From IMG/VR virus record IMGVR_UViG_3300030329_003188, positions 1 through 37,234 of that record: 37,234 nt of DNA; one strand, written 5' to 3'. This document shows positions 1-5,995 of this stretch, piece after piece; positions within the stretch are counted from its first letter, which is position 1, and the number at the start of each line of letters is the position of its first letter. The stretch is from a virus. Below the pieces are notes generated by a model. The model was not told where the DNA came from. It did no database searches and worked only from the letters and a program-made list of their open reading frames with translations. The position numbers and the translations under genes were made by a program.

Positions 1-1
1 T

Positions 2-99
2 AGGGCACTGGCCAGCGATACTCTCTCCCGATATACGACTCACGATGCGACGTGACCGACTGACGGTCTGTGTTGCAGAGAGGTTGATGTATTAGCCTC
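2..99. repeat. 98-bp terminal direct repeat, left copy
   Basis: Bases 2-99 are identical to 37137-37234. Base 1 (T) differs from 37136 (C), so the match stops at exactly 98 bp. The simplest reading is that the contig closes into a circle of 37,135 bp. A 98-bp overlap is what a 99-mer assembly graph would leave (k-1), so I read it as assembly closure of a circularly permuted or redundant genome. A true short terminal repeat is less likely but not excluded. Confidence 0.9.
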
Positions 100-424
100 T
101 CTCTGCTCGGCTCTCTCCCTCGGGTCTGTGCGAATTGGTCCTCTCTGACCATAGTTGATTCAGTTGCCTTTCCATCCTACGGACTTGGTGGGCCAATTCA
201 TCGATCCTCCTATCTGGAAGACCTTCTTGTGTTACCCTATGGGCATCCAGTAGGCGACGGGCCTCATCGTATTCCTTGGCATAGTTGTTCAAGCCGAACT
301 TACAGTCGTTGATGAATCTATCTAATAGGTCGAAAGCCTCATTCCGCTCCTTCTCGATAGCCTCACAGAGGGGCCGTGTGTCCCCCTGTTCGTATCGATC
401 CTGCCATCTCTTCCATTTGGCCAT
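92..424 (-). CDS. Hypothetical protein, coiled-coil, 110 aa
   Basis: The start is ATG at 424, sharing one base with the RusA stop (TAATG arrangement), so translation is coupled. The product (MAKWKRWQDRYEQ...) is highly charged and almost entirely helical in character, with probable coiled coil around residues 60-100 (heptad-like L/V spacing among R, E and Q). The C-terminus is polar. I recognise no family or catalytic motif. It is the last gene of the leftward recombination group before the closure point. A weak hairpin (7-bp stem 77-83/96-102) straddles its stop codon and lacks a T tract. A longer reading from 514 would run back through rusA and is unlikely. Confidence 0.75.
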   Translation of the reverse strand: MAKWKRWQDRYEQGDTRPLCEAIEKERNEAFDLLDRFINDCKFGLNNYAKEYDEARRLLDAHRVTQEGLPDRRIDELAHQVRRMERQLNQLWSERTNSHRPEGESRAERG

Positions 425-795
425 TAGGTTGTCTCCTCGATGATCTCGACCTCGATGCGAGGTCGCTGTTTGTCCACCAGGAACCTGTCCTCGAGTCCCG
501 TGATCACCCGCCATCCGTCGTCAGGCAGGATCTTCGCCCACACCAAACCATCGAGGATGAACTTTGCCCCGGCACGGATGTTGTCCATGTCCCGCCTGCG
601 GTTTGGCTCATGCCACAGGAAGCGAATCCGGCACTTTCCCTCCACGGGCTTCAGGCTGGCCCCCATGGCCATCCAAGCCACAGAGTGCGTCATCTGTTTC
701 TTCATCCTTGATCCAGCATGACGGTGGCTGTTGGACGCCTTGTCCATCTCGTTCTTCCCCGGCAGGCGACCCTCAACAATGAACCGCTGCATCAT
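424..795 (-). CDS. rusA: RusA-family Holliday junction resolvase
   Basis: The 123-aa product matches RusA in length and motif order. RRRDMDN at residues 66-72 supplies Asp69 and Asp71, and KILPDDGW supplies Asp92; these correspond to the three catalytic acidic residues known in E. coli RusA. LDGL between them and the C-terminal RPRIEVEI strand also fit. RusA dimers cut Holliday junctions symmetrically with Mg2+. In phages this resolves branched recombination or replication intermediates before packaging. I chose ATG at 795 because it overlaps the upstream stop (ATGA) and gives the normal N-terminus (RFIVEGRLPGKN). It sits with SSB-like and SWIM genes, consistent with recombination-based replication. 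Confidence 0.9.
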   Translation of the reverse strand: MMQRFIVEGRLPGKNEMDKASNSHRHAGSRMKKQMTHSVAWMAMGASLKPVEGKCRIRFLWHEPNRRRDMDNIRAGAKFILDGLVWAKILPDDGWRVITGLEDRFLVDKQRPRIEVEIIEETT

Positions 796-1247
796 TCTGC
801 GGCCTCGCTCATTGTCAGACCCCTCCACCGGACCTTGTTGTCGGTGGGGTTTACGTCTTTTCGTGGCCGCGACGGACAATTCCACGATCTGCCCTTTATC
901 TGTCCGTCTATCTGCCACCCCGACGCTTTTAAGCTGGTCCCTGGTTCAGATGCAAGGGTGTAGGTGATGATCTGCTGGAAACCCATCTCCCGGCAGACCC
1001 TCCTACAGGCTCCGTAGAGCATCGAGCAAACGTTCTTTGTTCCGTCAGTGCAGACCCGCGTCACTTCAGCCACCTCTTCAGGGTCGAACCCCCTCGCCAC
1101 GGGCCTGCCGACGATTGCCACGCCCACGACCTTGCCATCCTCTACCACAGACAGGCTGAACCTATGCCCCCTGGAGGGTTTATGGTGCCGATGACGCGCC
1201 GCCACATAGGCATTGGCTGCGCGTAGGCTGATCGGGCGGACCCTCAT
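792..1247 (-). CDS. XF1762-family protein, acetyltransferase-like
   Basis: The product begins MRVRPISLRAANAYVA, followed by a basic HRHHKPSRGHRF segment, a beta-hairpin VVEDGKVVGVAIVGRP, the conserved EVTRVCTDGTKNVCSMLYGA and a C-terminal YTLASEPGTSLKASGW. This order is typical of the XF1762-type phage/plasmid family, which looks GNAT-like in fold; substrate and role are unknown. ATG at 1247 has a good ribosome site (GAGGAGG about 10 nt upstream). An in-frame ATG at 1295 overlaps the previous stop as ATGA and would add 16 residues of poor family fit. Its stop overlaps the rusA start. The family often sits in phage replication or recombination operons. Confidence 0.8.
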   Translation of the reverse strand: MRVRPISLRAANAYVAARHRHHKPSRGHRFSLSVVEDGKVVGVAIVGRPVARGFDPEEVAEVTRVCTDGTKNVCSMLYGACRRVCREMGFQQIITYTLASEPGTSLKASGWQIDGQIKGRSWNCPSRPRKDVNPTDNKVRWRGLTMSEAAE

Positions 1248-1291
1248 CACGCCCAAGCCTCCTCCAGCACAACCGCCATGCCTTGTTACTC

Positions 1292-1594
1292 TCATTCGGG
1301 ATCTCCTGGATCATCCCAATCCTCTGGAGGGGGCATCTCCTTCTCCAGTTCCCTCAAGAGCAGGAACATCATCTCCCTCTCTGCCTGTGGAGAGTGCTTC
1401 CAAAGAAACTGCACCATCCTCGCTATCAAAGGCGACGGCGCGTTGACCGCCCCGCCGATCTCATACAAAACCCCACCCTCTGCATCGACCTCGCCCGTGG
1501 ACTTACAGGCGATCACCACAAAGTGTTCGGCCTGAGACAGCATCCCGCTTGCGTTCAGCTTGGCGGTGCGAAACTCTTTCTCGTCATCCGTCAT
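1292..1594 (-). CDS. Hypothetical acidic protein, 100 aa
   Basis: The start is ATG at 1594 (MTDDEKEFRTAKL), overlapping the SWIM gene end by 11 nt. The product has a mixed central part (AEHFVVIACKSTGEVDAEGG), a helical section rich in Met and Leu (EREMMFLLLRELEKEM) and a very acidic Pro-rich tail (EDWDDPGDPE). I recognise no family. Its position between an SSB-like/SWIM pair and XF1762/RusA suggests a small accessory of DNA metabolism. In-frame sequence upstream to 1711 lies inside the SWIM gene in another frame and is not likely to be translated. Confidence 0.7.
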   Translation of the reverse strand: MTDDEKEFRTAKLNASGMLSQAEHFVVIACKSTGEVDAEGGVLYEIGGAVNAPSPLIARMVQFLWKHSPQAEREMMFLLLRELEKEMPPPEDWDDPGDPE

Positions 1595-1775
1595 TGTTTG
1601 TTTCAACTGAAAAGACCCCCCGTACGTAGTCCCGCACAGACTTGACGTGCCAGCACTCCTTGTGCGCGGGACAGGTGCAATCGTAGTAACACTCTCCGTC
1701 GTGCATACCAAAAGTCACCACATAAACTTGGTCCGACTGCTTCGAGTAGATCGGGAAATACCACTCACCGTTCAG
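1584..1775 (-). CDS. SWIM zinc-finger protein, about 63 aa
   Basis: The motif CTCPAHKECWHVKSV is a textbook SWIM finger (CxC...CxH), preceded by the usual beta-strands with aromatic residues (EWYFPIYSK, QVYVVTFG). SWIM fingers bind DNA or protein and occur in recombination accessory proteins. The start is uncertain. There is no ATG before the domain, but a CTG at 1775 overlaps the SSB-like stop as CTGA, copying the ATGA coupling used through this operon, and yields a 63-aa protein that begins just before the domain. GTG codons near 1720 are alternatives but would remove the first strand. The stop overlaps the next start. Confidence 0.7.
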   Translation of the reverse strand: MNGEWYFPIYSKQSDQVYVVTFGMHDGECYYDCTCPAHKECWHVKSVRDYVRGVFSVETNNDG

Positions 1776-2386
1776 AACGGGAGATCGTCGCCACTGGTCG
1801 AGGGCGTATCGTGGGTCAAGCCCATCTTCCTCGCGTCCATATAGATCGTCACCGCCGCTCTTTCCATCGCCCCAGCTTGGTCCCCCTGCAGCTTGTCCAT
1901 CCCCCCGGCCCCGGCCCACGCCATCGCCCAACACCGCGCCCACAACTCCCCCATCTGATCCAGCGTGATCGTGCTTTGGGTAGGGTTTGCGCGTGGAGCC
2001 GCGCCTCCCTGCGGCGGCGCATCCGACTGAGCAGGACCGGCAAGATCCAAGCTTTGCCCCGGTGCCCACGCCGTAGGCTGGAACGAGTTGGTGTTCTGGT
2101 TCCACTCCGTCATCTGTAATGGATACTGCTGGTCACCCTGCTGGACGTTGTCCACCGACCACTGTGTCTCCGCGTGGCGAGTCAGCGTCAGGCTACCACC
2201 CTTGCCGGGGAAACTGTCGATCACCGCCTGAATGCCGTGAGCATTCATGTTGTAGCGCATCTGGCCCTCGCCGGACACGGTGTAGTAATAATCGCCGCCC
2301 TTCTTTGGCCGAGAGCGGGAGAAGTTGGCGTAGGCGAACACGATGCTGGCAGAAGCGCCGTCGTTGAAATTGATTACTCCGGGCAT
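1772..2386 (-). CDS. Single-stranded DNA-binding-like protein with SSB-type tail
   Basis: The 204-aa product ends in SGDDLPF, almost identical to the acidic DDIPF tip with which bacterial and phage SSBs recruit partner proteins. The N-terminal half (residues 1-95) is beta-rich with aromatic residues (VFAYANFSRSR, DYYYTVSG) and could be an OB-like ssDNA-binding domain, although I do not recognise the standard SSB signature. Residues 95-140 are a Gln/Pro/Ala-rich linker as in SSBs. Residues 140-190 are helical, with Trp and Met (MGELWARCWAMAWAG). A good ribosome site (GGAG) precedes ATG 2386. The tail is strong evidence; the fold assignment is inference. Confidence 0.65.
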   Translation of the reverse strand: MPGVINFNDGASASIVFAYANFSRSRPKKGGDYYYTVSGEGQMRYNMNAHGIQAVIDSFPGKGGSLTLTRHAETQWSVDNVQQGDQQYPLQMTEWNQNTNSFQPTAWAPGQSLDLAGPAQSDAPPQGGAAPRANPTQSTITLDQMGELWARCWAMAWAGAGGMDKLQGDQAGAMERAAVTIYMDARKMGLTHDTPSTSGDDLPF

Positions 2387-2441
2387 GTCTCATTCTCCAT
2401 AGTAGTTGTGAAAGTGCCAAAAATTGACCTGCACGGTGCCT

Positions 2442-2714
2442 TCATTCTACATCCTCATCGCGTGATAGATGAACAGCAAAAACCCTGCGAGGATCAGCAT
2501 CCAGATTGCTACGGAGAATCTCTGATCGGGTCTTTTTCGATTTCCACTCATCGGGCAGATCCTCCGCAGAAAGGCCCTGCGCCGCTCGATACTTCAGGCG
2601 CAACGCCTTGAGCTTCTCGAAATCATCGATGTGGGTATACCTGGAGCGGCGCTCTTCTAAAGACGGCACGGGGTCGCTGGTGATAAACGCCATAGCCTGC
2701 GATGCTCGTCCCAT
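2442..2714 (-). CDS. Hypothetical protein, first gene of the leftward operon
   Basis: The ATG at 2714 follows a strong ribosome site (AAGGAG), which is the main evidence for the gene. The 90-aa product is charged: ITSDPVPSLEERRSRYTHIDDFEKLKALRLKYRAA followed by AEDLPDEWKSKKTRSEILR. It looks like a small two- or three-helix protein, possibly nucleic-acid-associated. I recognise no family. It lies 55 nt upstream of the SSB-like gene and starts beside a region with inverted repeats and a divergent promoter, so it is probably an early gene. Confidence 0.65.
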   Translation of the reverse strand: MGRASQAMAFITSDPVPSLEERRSRYTHIDDFEKLKALRLKYRAAQGLSAEDLPDEWKSKKTRSEILRSNLDADPRRVFAVHLSRDEDVE

Positions 2715-2739
2715 ATCTCTCCTTCCGCAAAGAGAAGAA

Positions 2740-2826
2740 GGGCAGAAGCCTTGCGGTCACCAAGTGGCGGCTCCTACGGCCTCTGCCCTACGATTCTACA
2801 CCTTAATCGCCGTTCGGGGTGACCCC
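2740..2826. promoter_or_regulatory. Inverted repeats in the divergent control region
   Basis: Between the leftward gene starting at 2714 and the rightward HTH gene at 2904, two symmetric elements stand out. One is an 11-bp inverted repeat with one mismatch (GGGCAGAAGCC at 2740-2750 and GGCCTCTGCCC at 2778-2788). The other is a palindrome GGGGT-G-ACCCC at 2816-2826, 24 bp upstream of the rightward -35 box. They could be operators for the HTH protein encoded next door, or a leader hairpin in the leftward transcript. Confidence 0.4.
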
Positions 2827-2849
2827 AACCGACATAACAAATATAGCAT

Positions 2850-2878
2850 TTGACCTCGAGATGCACAATGTTTATCTA
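2850..2878 (+). promoter_or_regulatory. Sigma70-type promoter for the HTH operon
   Basis: TTGACC at 2850-2855 is followed, after exactly 17 bases, by TATCTA at 2873-2878. Both boxes are close to consensus and the spacing is ideal. Transcription would start near 2885, just upstream of the ribosome site (GGAGGAGGAGG, 2884-2894) of the HTH gene at 2904. Confidence 0.6.
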
Positions 2879-2903
2879 CCATGGGAGGAGGAGGATTCAT
2901 CTC

Positions 2904-3128
2904 ATGGCAAAACACCGCAGACTCATTATCGATCGAGAGGAAGTCGAGCGACTCATGCTGGACCAATCAATTCCATCAATCGTAGAACTGGCCCACCACG
3001 CCAATCTCGCCTACTTCGGCCTGGTGCGAACCCTCAACGGTTCAGGGTGGTCCCACAAGACCCTCGGGCGTCTGGCTCATGTGCTGAAGCCGGACGAGAT
3101 CGGAAGTTTGCTCAAATGGGCAAACTGA
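2904..3128 (+). CDS. HTH regulator, Cro/CI-like, 74 aa
   Basis: The product MAKHRRLIIDREEVERLMLDQ... has an all-helical region with an HTH-like pattern: VELAHHANLAYFGLVRTLNG (helices 2-3), a turn, then SHKTLGRLAHVLKPDEIGSLL. This order matches XRE/Cro-type phage repressors. ATG 2904 lies about 10 nt after a strong GGAGGAGG site. It is the first gene of a three-gene rightward operon behind a good promoter and divergent from the recombination operon, the usual place for a Cro- or CI-like switch protein. Without an integrase nearby I cannot say the phage is temperate. Confidence 0.7.
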   Translation: MAKHRRLIIDREEVERLMLDQSIPSIVELAHHANLAYFGLVRTLNGSGWSHKTLGRLAHVLKPDEIGSLLKWAN

Positions 3129-3283
3129 ACAAACAACCCCACCCAATCGGCGTGACCCTCGACCGAGCCGAGGCAGAGATCACCCTCGAGGCGCTGAAGG
3201 AAAACGAACAACCAGCTGCAGAGTATCTGATCACCCGAATCGAACGATTTCTCCGAACCATCAATGCGAAAGAGGACCAGTGA
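3116..3283 (+). CDS. Hypothetical protein, 55 aa
   Basis: ATG at 3116 overlaps the end of the HTH gene by 13 nt, and its stop overlaps the next GTG start (GTGA). The product (MGKLNKQPHPIGVTLDRAE...) has a short basic N-terminus, a beta-strand-like PIGVTLDRAE and then two amphipathic helices (ITLEALKENEQPAAEYLITRIERFLRTI). The pattern of one strand followed by two helices is vaguely like a ribbon-helix-helix or antitoxin-like protein, but the match is weak. Coding is supported mainly by the double coupling. Confidence 0.65.
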   Translation: MGKLNKQPHPIGVTLDRAEAEITLEALKENEQPAAEYLITRIERFLRTINAKEDQ

Positions 3284-3825
3284 CGGACATAATGACAGGC
3301 CAACCGGCCTCGACCGAACTGACCCAAAGTGAGCGATACGAATACCTGCTCCAGGAACTCCACGCCATTGGAGTCGAGGCAGGATTCAACATGAGGATGA
3401 CCCTCATCGAGGCCAAGTATCATCTCGGCGAGGCAATCACCACGGGAGGATGGTATCAGAGGGGTGCCCACGGCCAATCAAAATCCATCATCGACCGAAT
3501 CGCCCGTGACATCGGCTCCAGCGCCCGTGACATCTACTACTGCCTGCAATGCTACGCCGTCGCTCAAGACCATGGAGGGCTGGAGGAGTGGCTTTCGACA
3601 ATGGATGTCGGGAAGGAGATTTCGTGGAGCAAATGCAAGGCGCTGCTCCCCGGCAAGGAGGAGGCTCCTCCTGACGATGGAGAGGAAGAGAAGCGCAACA
3701 AGACCGGTCGGATCTCCCGTCGATCTGCGGCCATGATGGCGTCCCGCATGGTGGGGGAGATCTGGACGGCAGATCACCAGACGGAACTGGAGGGGATGCT
3801 CGGCGTCCGTCTGGCGAAGGCATAA
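3280..3825 (+). CDS. DUF1016 N-terminal-like protein, 181 aa
   Basis: GTG at 3280 overlaps the previous stop as GTGA. Residues 20-125 have the arrangement seen in DUF1016/YhcG N-terminal domains: a helix around LIEAKYHLGEAI, an IIDRIARDIGSSARDIYYCLQCY segment resembling an HTH, then a Trp-containing ISWSKCKALLPG motif corresponding to the 'LSWSHY..LLP' signature of that family. The PD-(D/E)xK nuclease half of full-length YhcG proteins is absent; instead a charged linker (GEEEKRNK) leads to a 40-residue helical tail. A DNA-binding or plasmid-maintenance-like role is plausible. It is the last gene before a terminator and faces the next leftward operon. Confidence 0.6.
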   Translation: MTDIMTGQPASTELTQSERYEYLLQELHAIGVEAGFNMRMTLIEAKYHLGEAITTGGWYQRGAHGQSKSIIDRIARDIGSSARDIYYCLQCYAVAQDHGGLEEWLSTMDVGKEISWSKCKALLPGKEEAPPDDGEEEKRNKTGRISRRSAAMMASRMVGEIWTADHQTELEGMLGVRLAKA

Positions 3826-3862
3826 AAAACCCCGGCAACGAGCGCAAGATCGTCACCGGGGT
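3824..3862 (-). terminator. Rho-independent terminator of the leftward operon
   Basis: Read leftward, ACCCCGG (3856-3862) pairs with CCGGGGT (3829-3835), with an additional inner ACGA/TCGT pairing, and is followed by a run of six T (complement of 3824-3829). This is a good intrinsic terminator for the 5818-3890 transcript. On the + strand there is no T run after the stem. Confidence 0.75.
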
Positions 3863-3889
3863 CCGGGGGAACATCAATGGGAATCTAAT

Positions 3890-4096
3890 CTAACCTTCGT
3901 GGCACCACTTCCGCAAGCGGTCAATCCCAACTAAAAGCCTGGCCAGCTTCACCATCGCCGGGGGCGCTTCAGTCGCCTCCCACCGCCGCAGGGACGACTC
4001 CCCCACGTCCATCTCACGGGCCATCCGCTCCTGCGTCCAGCCCAACTCTCGTCGCGCTTCTCTGATTGTCATGCCCACTGCTCTGCAATCTCTCAT
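3890..4096 (-). CDS. XRE-family HTH protein, 68 aa
   Basis: ATG at 4096 overlaps the upstream stop (ATGA). The core MTIREARRELGWTQERMAREMDVGESSLRRWE is a clear XRE/Cro HTH: helix 1, the GWTQERMA helix 2, the recognition helix GESSLRRWE, then a closing helix APPAMVKLARLLVG. An internal ATG at 4072 starts exactly at this core and could be used. It is the last gene of the leftward seven-gene operon, immediately before its terminator, and may regulate the operon's promoter at 5840-5868. Confidence 0.8.
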   Translation of the reverse strand: MRDCRAVGMTIREARRELGWTQERMAREMDVGESSLRRWEATEAPPAMVKLARLLVGIDRLRKWCHEG

Positions 4097-4383
4097 TCTG
4101 ACGCCCACCCGAAAAAGACATGCTCTCCATCGACCTCGACGTGTCCTGCTGGACCAAACTTGTCGTCGATCCAGTGATCCCCATCGTCCAGCAATTCGCG
4201 GATCAGCAGAGCGACGTCTTGCCCCTCGGGCACCGTGATCGTCCTGAACGAACTCTTCTCCGCGATAGAGCCAGTGTATCCATCGTGCCCGAACTCATGC
4301 TGGGCACCCTCTACAAGCGCCTCAAACGCCGTCTGAGGCGTGTCGCCCTTGTGGCTGACCACAAACGTTGTCGCACCCATCAT
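4093..4383 (-). CDS. Hypothetical protein, 96 aa
   Basis: It starts at ATG 4383 or the adjacent ATG 4380 (ATGATG overlapping the previous stop). It begins MMGATTFVVSHKGDTPQTAFEALVEGAQHEFGHDGYTGSIAEK, a pattern I associate with small phage/plasmid alpha/beta proteins annotated only as hypothetical. HEFGHDG superficially resembles a zinc-protease HExxH motif but lacks the correct spacing, so no protease call is made. The remainder alternates strands and helices (FRTITVPEGQDVALLIRELLDDG) and ends in FFGWASE. Confidence 0.7.
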   Translation of the reverse strand: MMGATTFVVSHKGDTPQTAFEALVEGAQHEFGHDGYTGSIAEKSSFRTITVPEGQDVALLIRELLDDGDHWIDDKFGPAGHVEVDGEHVFFGWASE

Positions 4384-4574
4384 TCGTCCTCGATTTCGGG
4401 TTCGTCTTCTTCGATCTCGATCATACCATCAGATCCCTTGAAAGCCGCCCACAACCTGCCCTCGACCCCAATGAGCATCGCCCCGGCCTCAAGCTCTGCC
4501 TCAGTCACGTCAGCCGCATCGACGCTGACTTCGTGCGTCACAGTCCAAGTGCGAACAACCCTATACTGTGGCAT
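4380..4574 (-). CDS. Hypothetical acidic protein, 64 aa
   Basis: ATG at 4574 lies 14 nt inside the end of the previous gene. The product MPQYRVVRTWTVTHEVSVDAADV... has two beta-strands, a helix (TEAELEAGAMLIG) and a very acidic tail (IEIEEDEPEIEDE). The first part resembles many small phage proteins that start with a YxVxRTWTVTHEVxVDA strand pair; their function is unknown. The acidic tail could mimic DNA or bind a basic partner, but this is inference. Confidence 0.7.
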   Translation of the reverse strand: MPQYRVVRTWTVTHEVSVDAADVTEAELEAGAMLIGVEGRLWAAFKGSDGMIEIEEDEPEIEDE

Positions 4575-4758
4575 CCTTCTTCCTTTCCGCGAGTTGGCGC
4601 TTCCGGCGCTCCTCGACCATTGCATCCGCATACTGATAGGAGATCCGCGCCAGCCGCGCCTCAAGCTCTGCCTCAGTCTCGTCGGTCCCTCTCTCCCCGA
4701 GAGCCAGCAATCCGTTCAGCGCGACCATGGCAAACTCATCCTTCAGCGTCTTGGCCAT
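4561..4758 (-). CDS. Hypothetical helical protein, 65 aa
   Basis: The product MAKTLKDEFAMVALNGLLALGERGTDETEAELEARLARISYQYADAMVEERRKRQL... is almost wholly helical and amphipathic, with a basic C-terminus. Proteins beginning LRDEFAMAALTGLLA are frequent in phage early operons and have no assigned function; this one has that look. The start is ATG 4758, 18 nt after the upstream gene ends, and the stop overlaps the next gene's start. Confidence 0.7.
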   Translation of the reverse strand: MAKTLKDEFAMVALNGLLALGERGTDETEAELEARLARISYQYADAMVEERRKRQLAERKKDATV

Positions 4759-4776
4759 CTCATCCTCTCGTCTTCC

Positions 4777-5019
4777 TCAATCTTTTGTGTATACCGATAG
4801 GGTTACGTTTGCGCCGGTCAGACCGCCGCCGCCCTCGTAGCCGATGAAGGCACCGTGATTCCAAACGCCGCCACCGGCTTGGTAGGAGGTCATGTTGACT
4901 GGCCCCACCCGCCCCGCTCGGCCATGCTTCCTGCGAGCCAGCCTCGCGGCGAAGATTCCAGCGGCCTCGCTGGGGTCGTCCGCTTCCACGCTCTTGAACC
5001 CGTTGCAATGGTATCTCAT
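4777..5019 (-). CDS. Hypothetical protein, 80 aa
   Basis: ATG at 5019 overlaps the previous stop (ATGA). The product MRYHCNGFKSVEADDPSEAAGIFAARLARRKHGRAGRVGPVN... has an N-terminal strand and helix with a basic KHGRAGR stretch, then a Gly- and aromatic-rich C-terminal half (GGGVWNHGAFIGYEGGGG) ending in a strand (ANVTLSVYTKD). The organisation suggests a small beta-fold. I do not recognise it. Confidence 0.7.
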   Translation of the reverse strand: MRYHCNGFKSVEADDPSEAAGIFAARLARRKHGRAGRVGPVNMTSYQAGGGVWNHGAFIGYEGGGGLTGANVTLSVYTKD

Positions 5020-5180
5020 TCCTCGTCTCCGCTGTTCTCCTGGGCGTTGAAAGCAAACCACTGCTTAGAGATGAAGAGGCGTTGCGTCTTGCCGCATCCG
5101 CATTCGCACATGAGGTTGTCGCCATCTTCCCACAGAATGGCGTAGGACCAGGGGCGGCACTTGCATAGGGATTTACTCAT
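5016..5180 (-). CDS. Small zinc-ribbon-like protein, 54 aa
   Basis: ATG 5180 overlaps the preceding stop. Two Cys clusters, CKC near the N-terminus and CECGCG around residues 25-30, are separated by about 17 residues including WSYAILWEDGDNL, and are followed by KTQRLFISKQWF. This is typical of a single zinc ribbon. Such mini-proteins in phage early operons may bind host polymerase or nucleic acid, but no target can be named. In-frame sequence upstream to 5267 lies in the neighbouring gene and lacks a ribosome site. Confidence 0.7.
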   Translation of the reverse strand: MSKSLCKCRPWSYAILWEDGDNLMCECGCGKTQRLFISKQWFAFNAQENSGDEE

Positions 5181-5818
5181 TCCTCGTCCTCTTGATACAG
5201 TTCTTGACGAATTGACTCGAGATCCGACTGGTCCCTGTTCCTGAATGGGATAGGCTCTGCAAGCCACTCGGTCTGCTTCTGCTCCGTGTCTGCATCGAGG
5301 TCAGCATGTTCCAGCGCCGACTGAAACTGGATCACCAGCGCCCCAACACCGTCGCCGGTGTCGAAATGCTCCTGCGCCTCTGCGGGATCTTCTGCGGCCT
5401 CGTAGGCGGCGAGACACTCCATCTCCATCTGCTGGAGCGCCCCGAGAATGAACCTCTGCTGGCCCCGGCAGAACTCGAATTGCCGGATGCCTTGGCCCAT
5501 CCGCTTCATGGCCTCGGCATGTTCATCCTTCGCATCGGCCTGAAACTCCTCGATCATCCCGAGTGCCTTGTGCAGGATGGCCCTCAGATTCCGCTCGATG
5601 CCCGACGTGGGCATTGCGTGGACCGCCCACAGTGCAATGTCACGCACCACTTCATCGCACTCTGGCCAATCATCCACCTCGCTGATCGTGTGCTCAGCAA
5701 CGGTGTAGTCTCCGTAGGACACGTCCCGCTCCGAACCCTGACCGATAGCGTTGCATCGATCACAGATGTAGAGATCCTGAATCGTGTCCGTCCACTCATG
5801 TTCACTGCATGTTGGCAT
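5177..5818 (-). CDS. Hypothetical protein with N-terminal zinc motif, 213 aa
   Basis: This is the first gene of the leftward operon; a GGGGG-rich ribosome site precedes ATG 5818. Residues 1-25 carry CSEHEWTDTIQDLYICDRCNAIG, a CxxH...CxxC zinc-ribbon pattern. The middle (60-140) is helical with Met and Gln (GMIEEFQADAKDEHAEAMKRMGQGIRQFEFCRGQQRFILGALQQM), and the last 70 residues are very acidic, ending QELYQEDEE. Homologues of this layout appear in phages as hypothetical proteins. A role in nucleic-acid handling is possible but not shown. Confidence 0.75.
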   Translation of the reverse strand: MPTCSEHEWTDTIQDLYICDRCNAIGQGSERDVSYGDYTVAEHTISEVDDWPECDEVVRDIALWAVHAMPTSGIERNLRAILHKALGMIEEFQADAKDEHAEAMKRMGQGIRQFEFCRGQQRFILGALQQMEMECLAAYEAAEDPAEAQEHFDTGDGVGALVIQFQSALEHADLDADTEQKQTEWLAEPIPFRNRDQSDLESIRQELYQEDEE

Positions 5819-5839
5819 GTGTGCCCCCTTTCACCATAG

Positions 5840-5868
5840 AAGATACACACCGCTCAGATTGATCGCAA
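5840..5868 (-). promoter_or_regulatory. Sigma70-type promoter for the leftward small-gene operon
   Basis: Read leftward, TTGCGA (5863-5868) is followed by a 17-base spacer and TATCTT (5840-5845). The start would fall a few bases downstream, about 15 nt before the first ATG region at 5818. The iteron-like repeats at 5884-5965 lie just upstream of the -35 box and could bind an activator or repressor. Confidence 0.6.
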
Positions 5869-5883
5869 GTAATTCTTTTCAAA

Positions 5884-5965
5884 ACCATTCTGAACCACAA
5901 TCGAAAACCAATCGAAACCAATCCAAAACATTCTGAACCACCAATCGAAACCAATCGAAACCAAC
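5884..5965. repeat. Iteron-like repeats, candidate origin or control site
   Basis: The decamer CCAATCGAAA occurs exactly at 5908-5917, 5941-5950 and 5951-5960, with close variants at 5898 and 5918 and a partial copy at 5961. ATTCTGAACCA occurs at 5887-5897 and 5930-5940, so the whole block is two imperfect copies of a 43-bp unit. The 10-bp phasing, the AT-richness and a palindrome 30 bp downstream resemble plasmid-type iterons, though the site also abuts a promoter. The stretch 5819-6151 holds no convincing gene. Confidence 0.65.
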
Positions 5966-5995
5966 CCACGATTTAGTCAGAGGAAAACCCATCCG

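Noticed and set aside
34-43. TACGACTCAC, identical to part of the T7 RNA polymerase promoter
   Set aside because: The rest of the consensus (TATAGGG) is not matched, no phage RNA polymerase is recognisable, and a 10-base match can occur by chance.
92-110. Hairpin around the stop codon at 92 as a terminator
   Set aside because: The stem is only 7 bp with a 12-base loop and lacks a T run in the leftward direction.
4093-4383. HEFGHDG as a zinc-protease HExxH motif
   Set aside because: The spacing is HExxHD without the usual downstream Glu/His ligand, and the protein is only 96 aa.
5884-5965. Repeats resembling a short CRISPR array
   Set aside because: Units are 10 bp with no unique spacers; they are iteron-like, and no cas gene is present.
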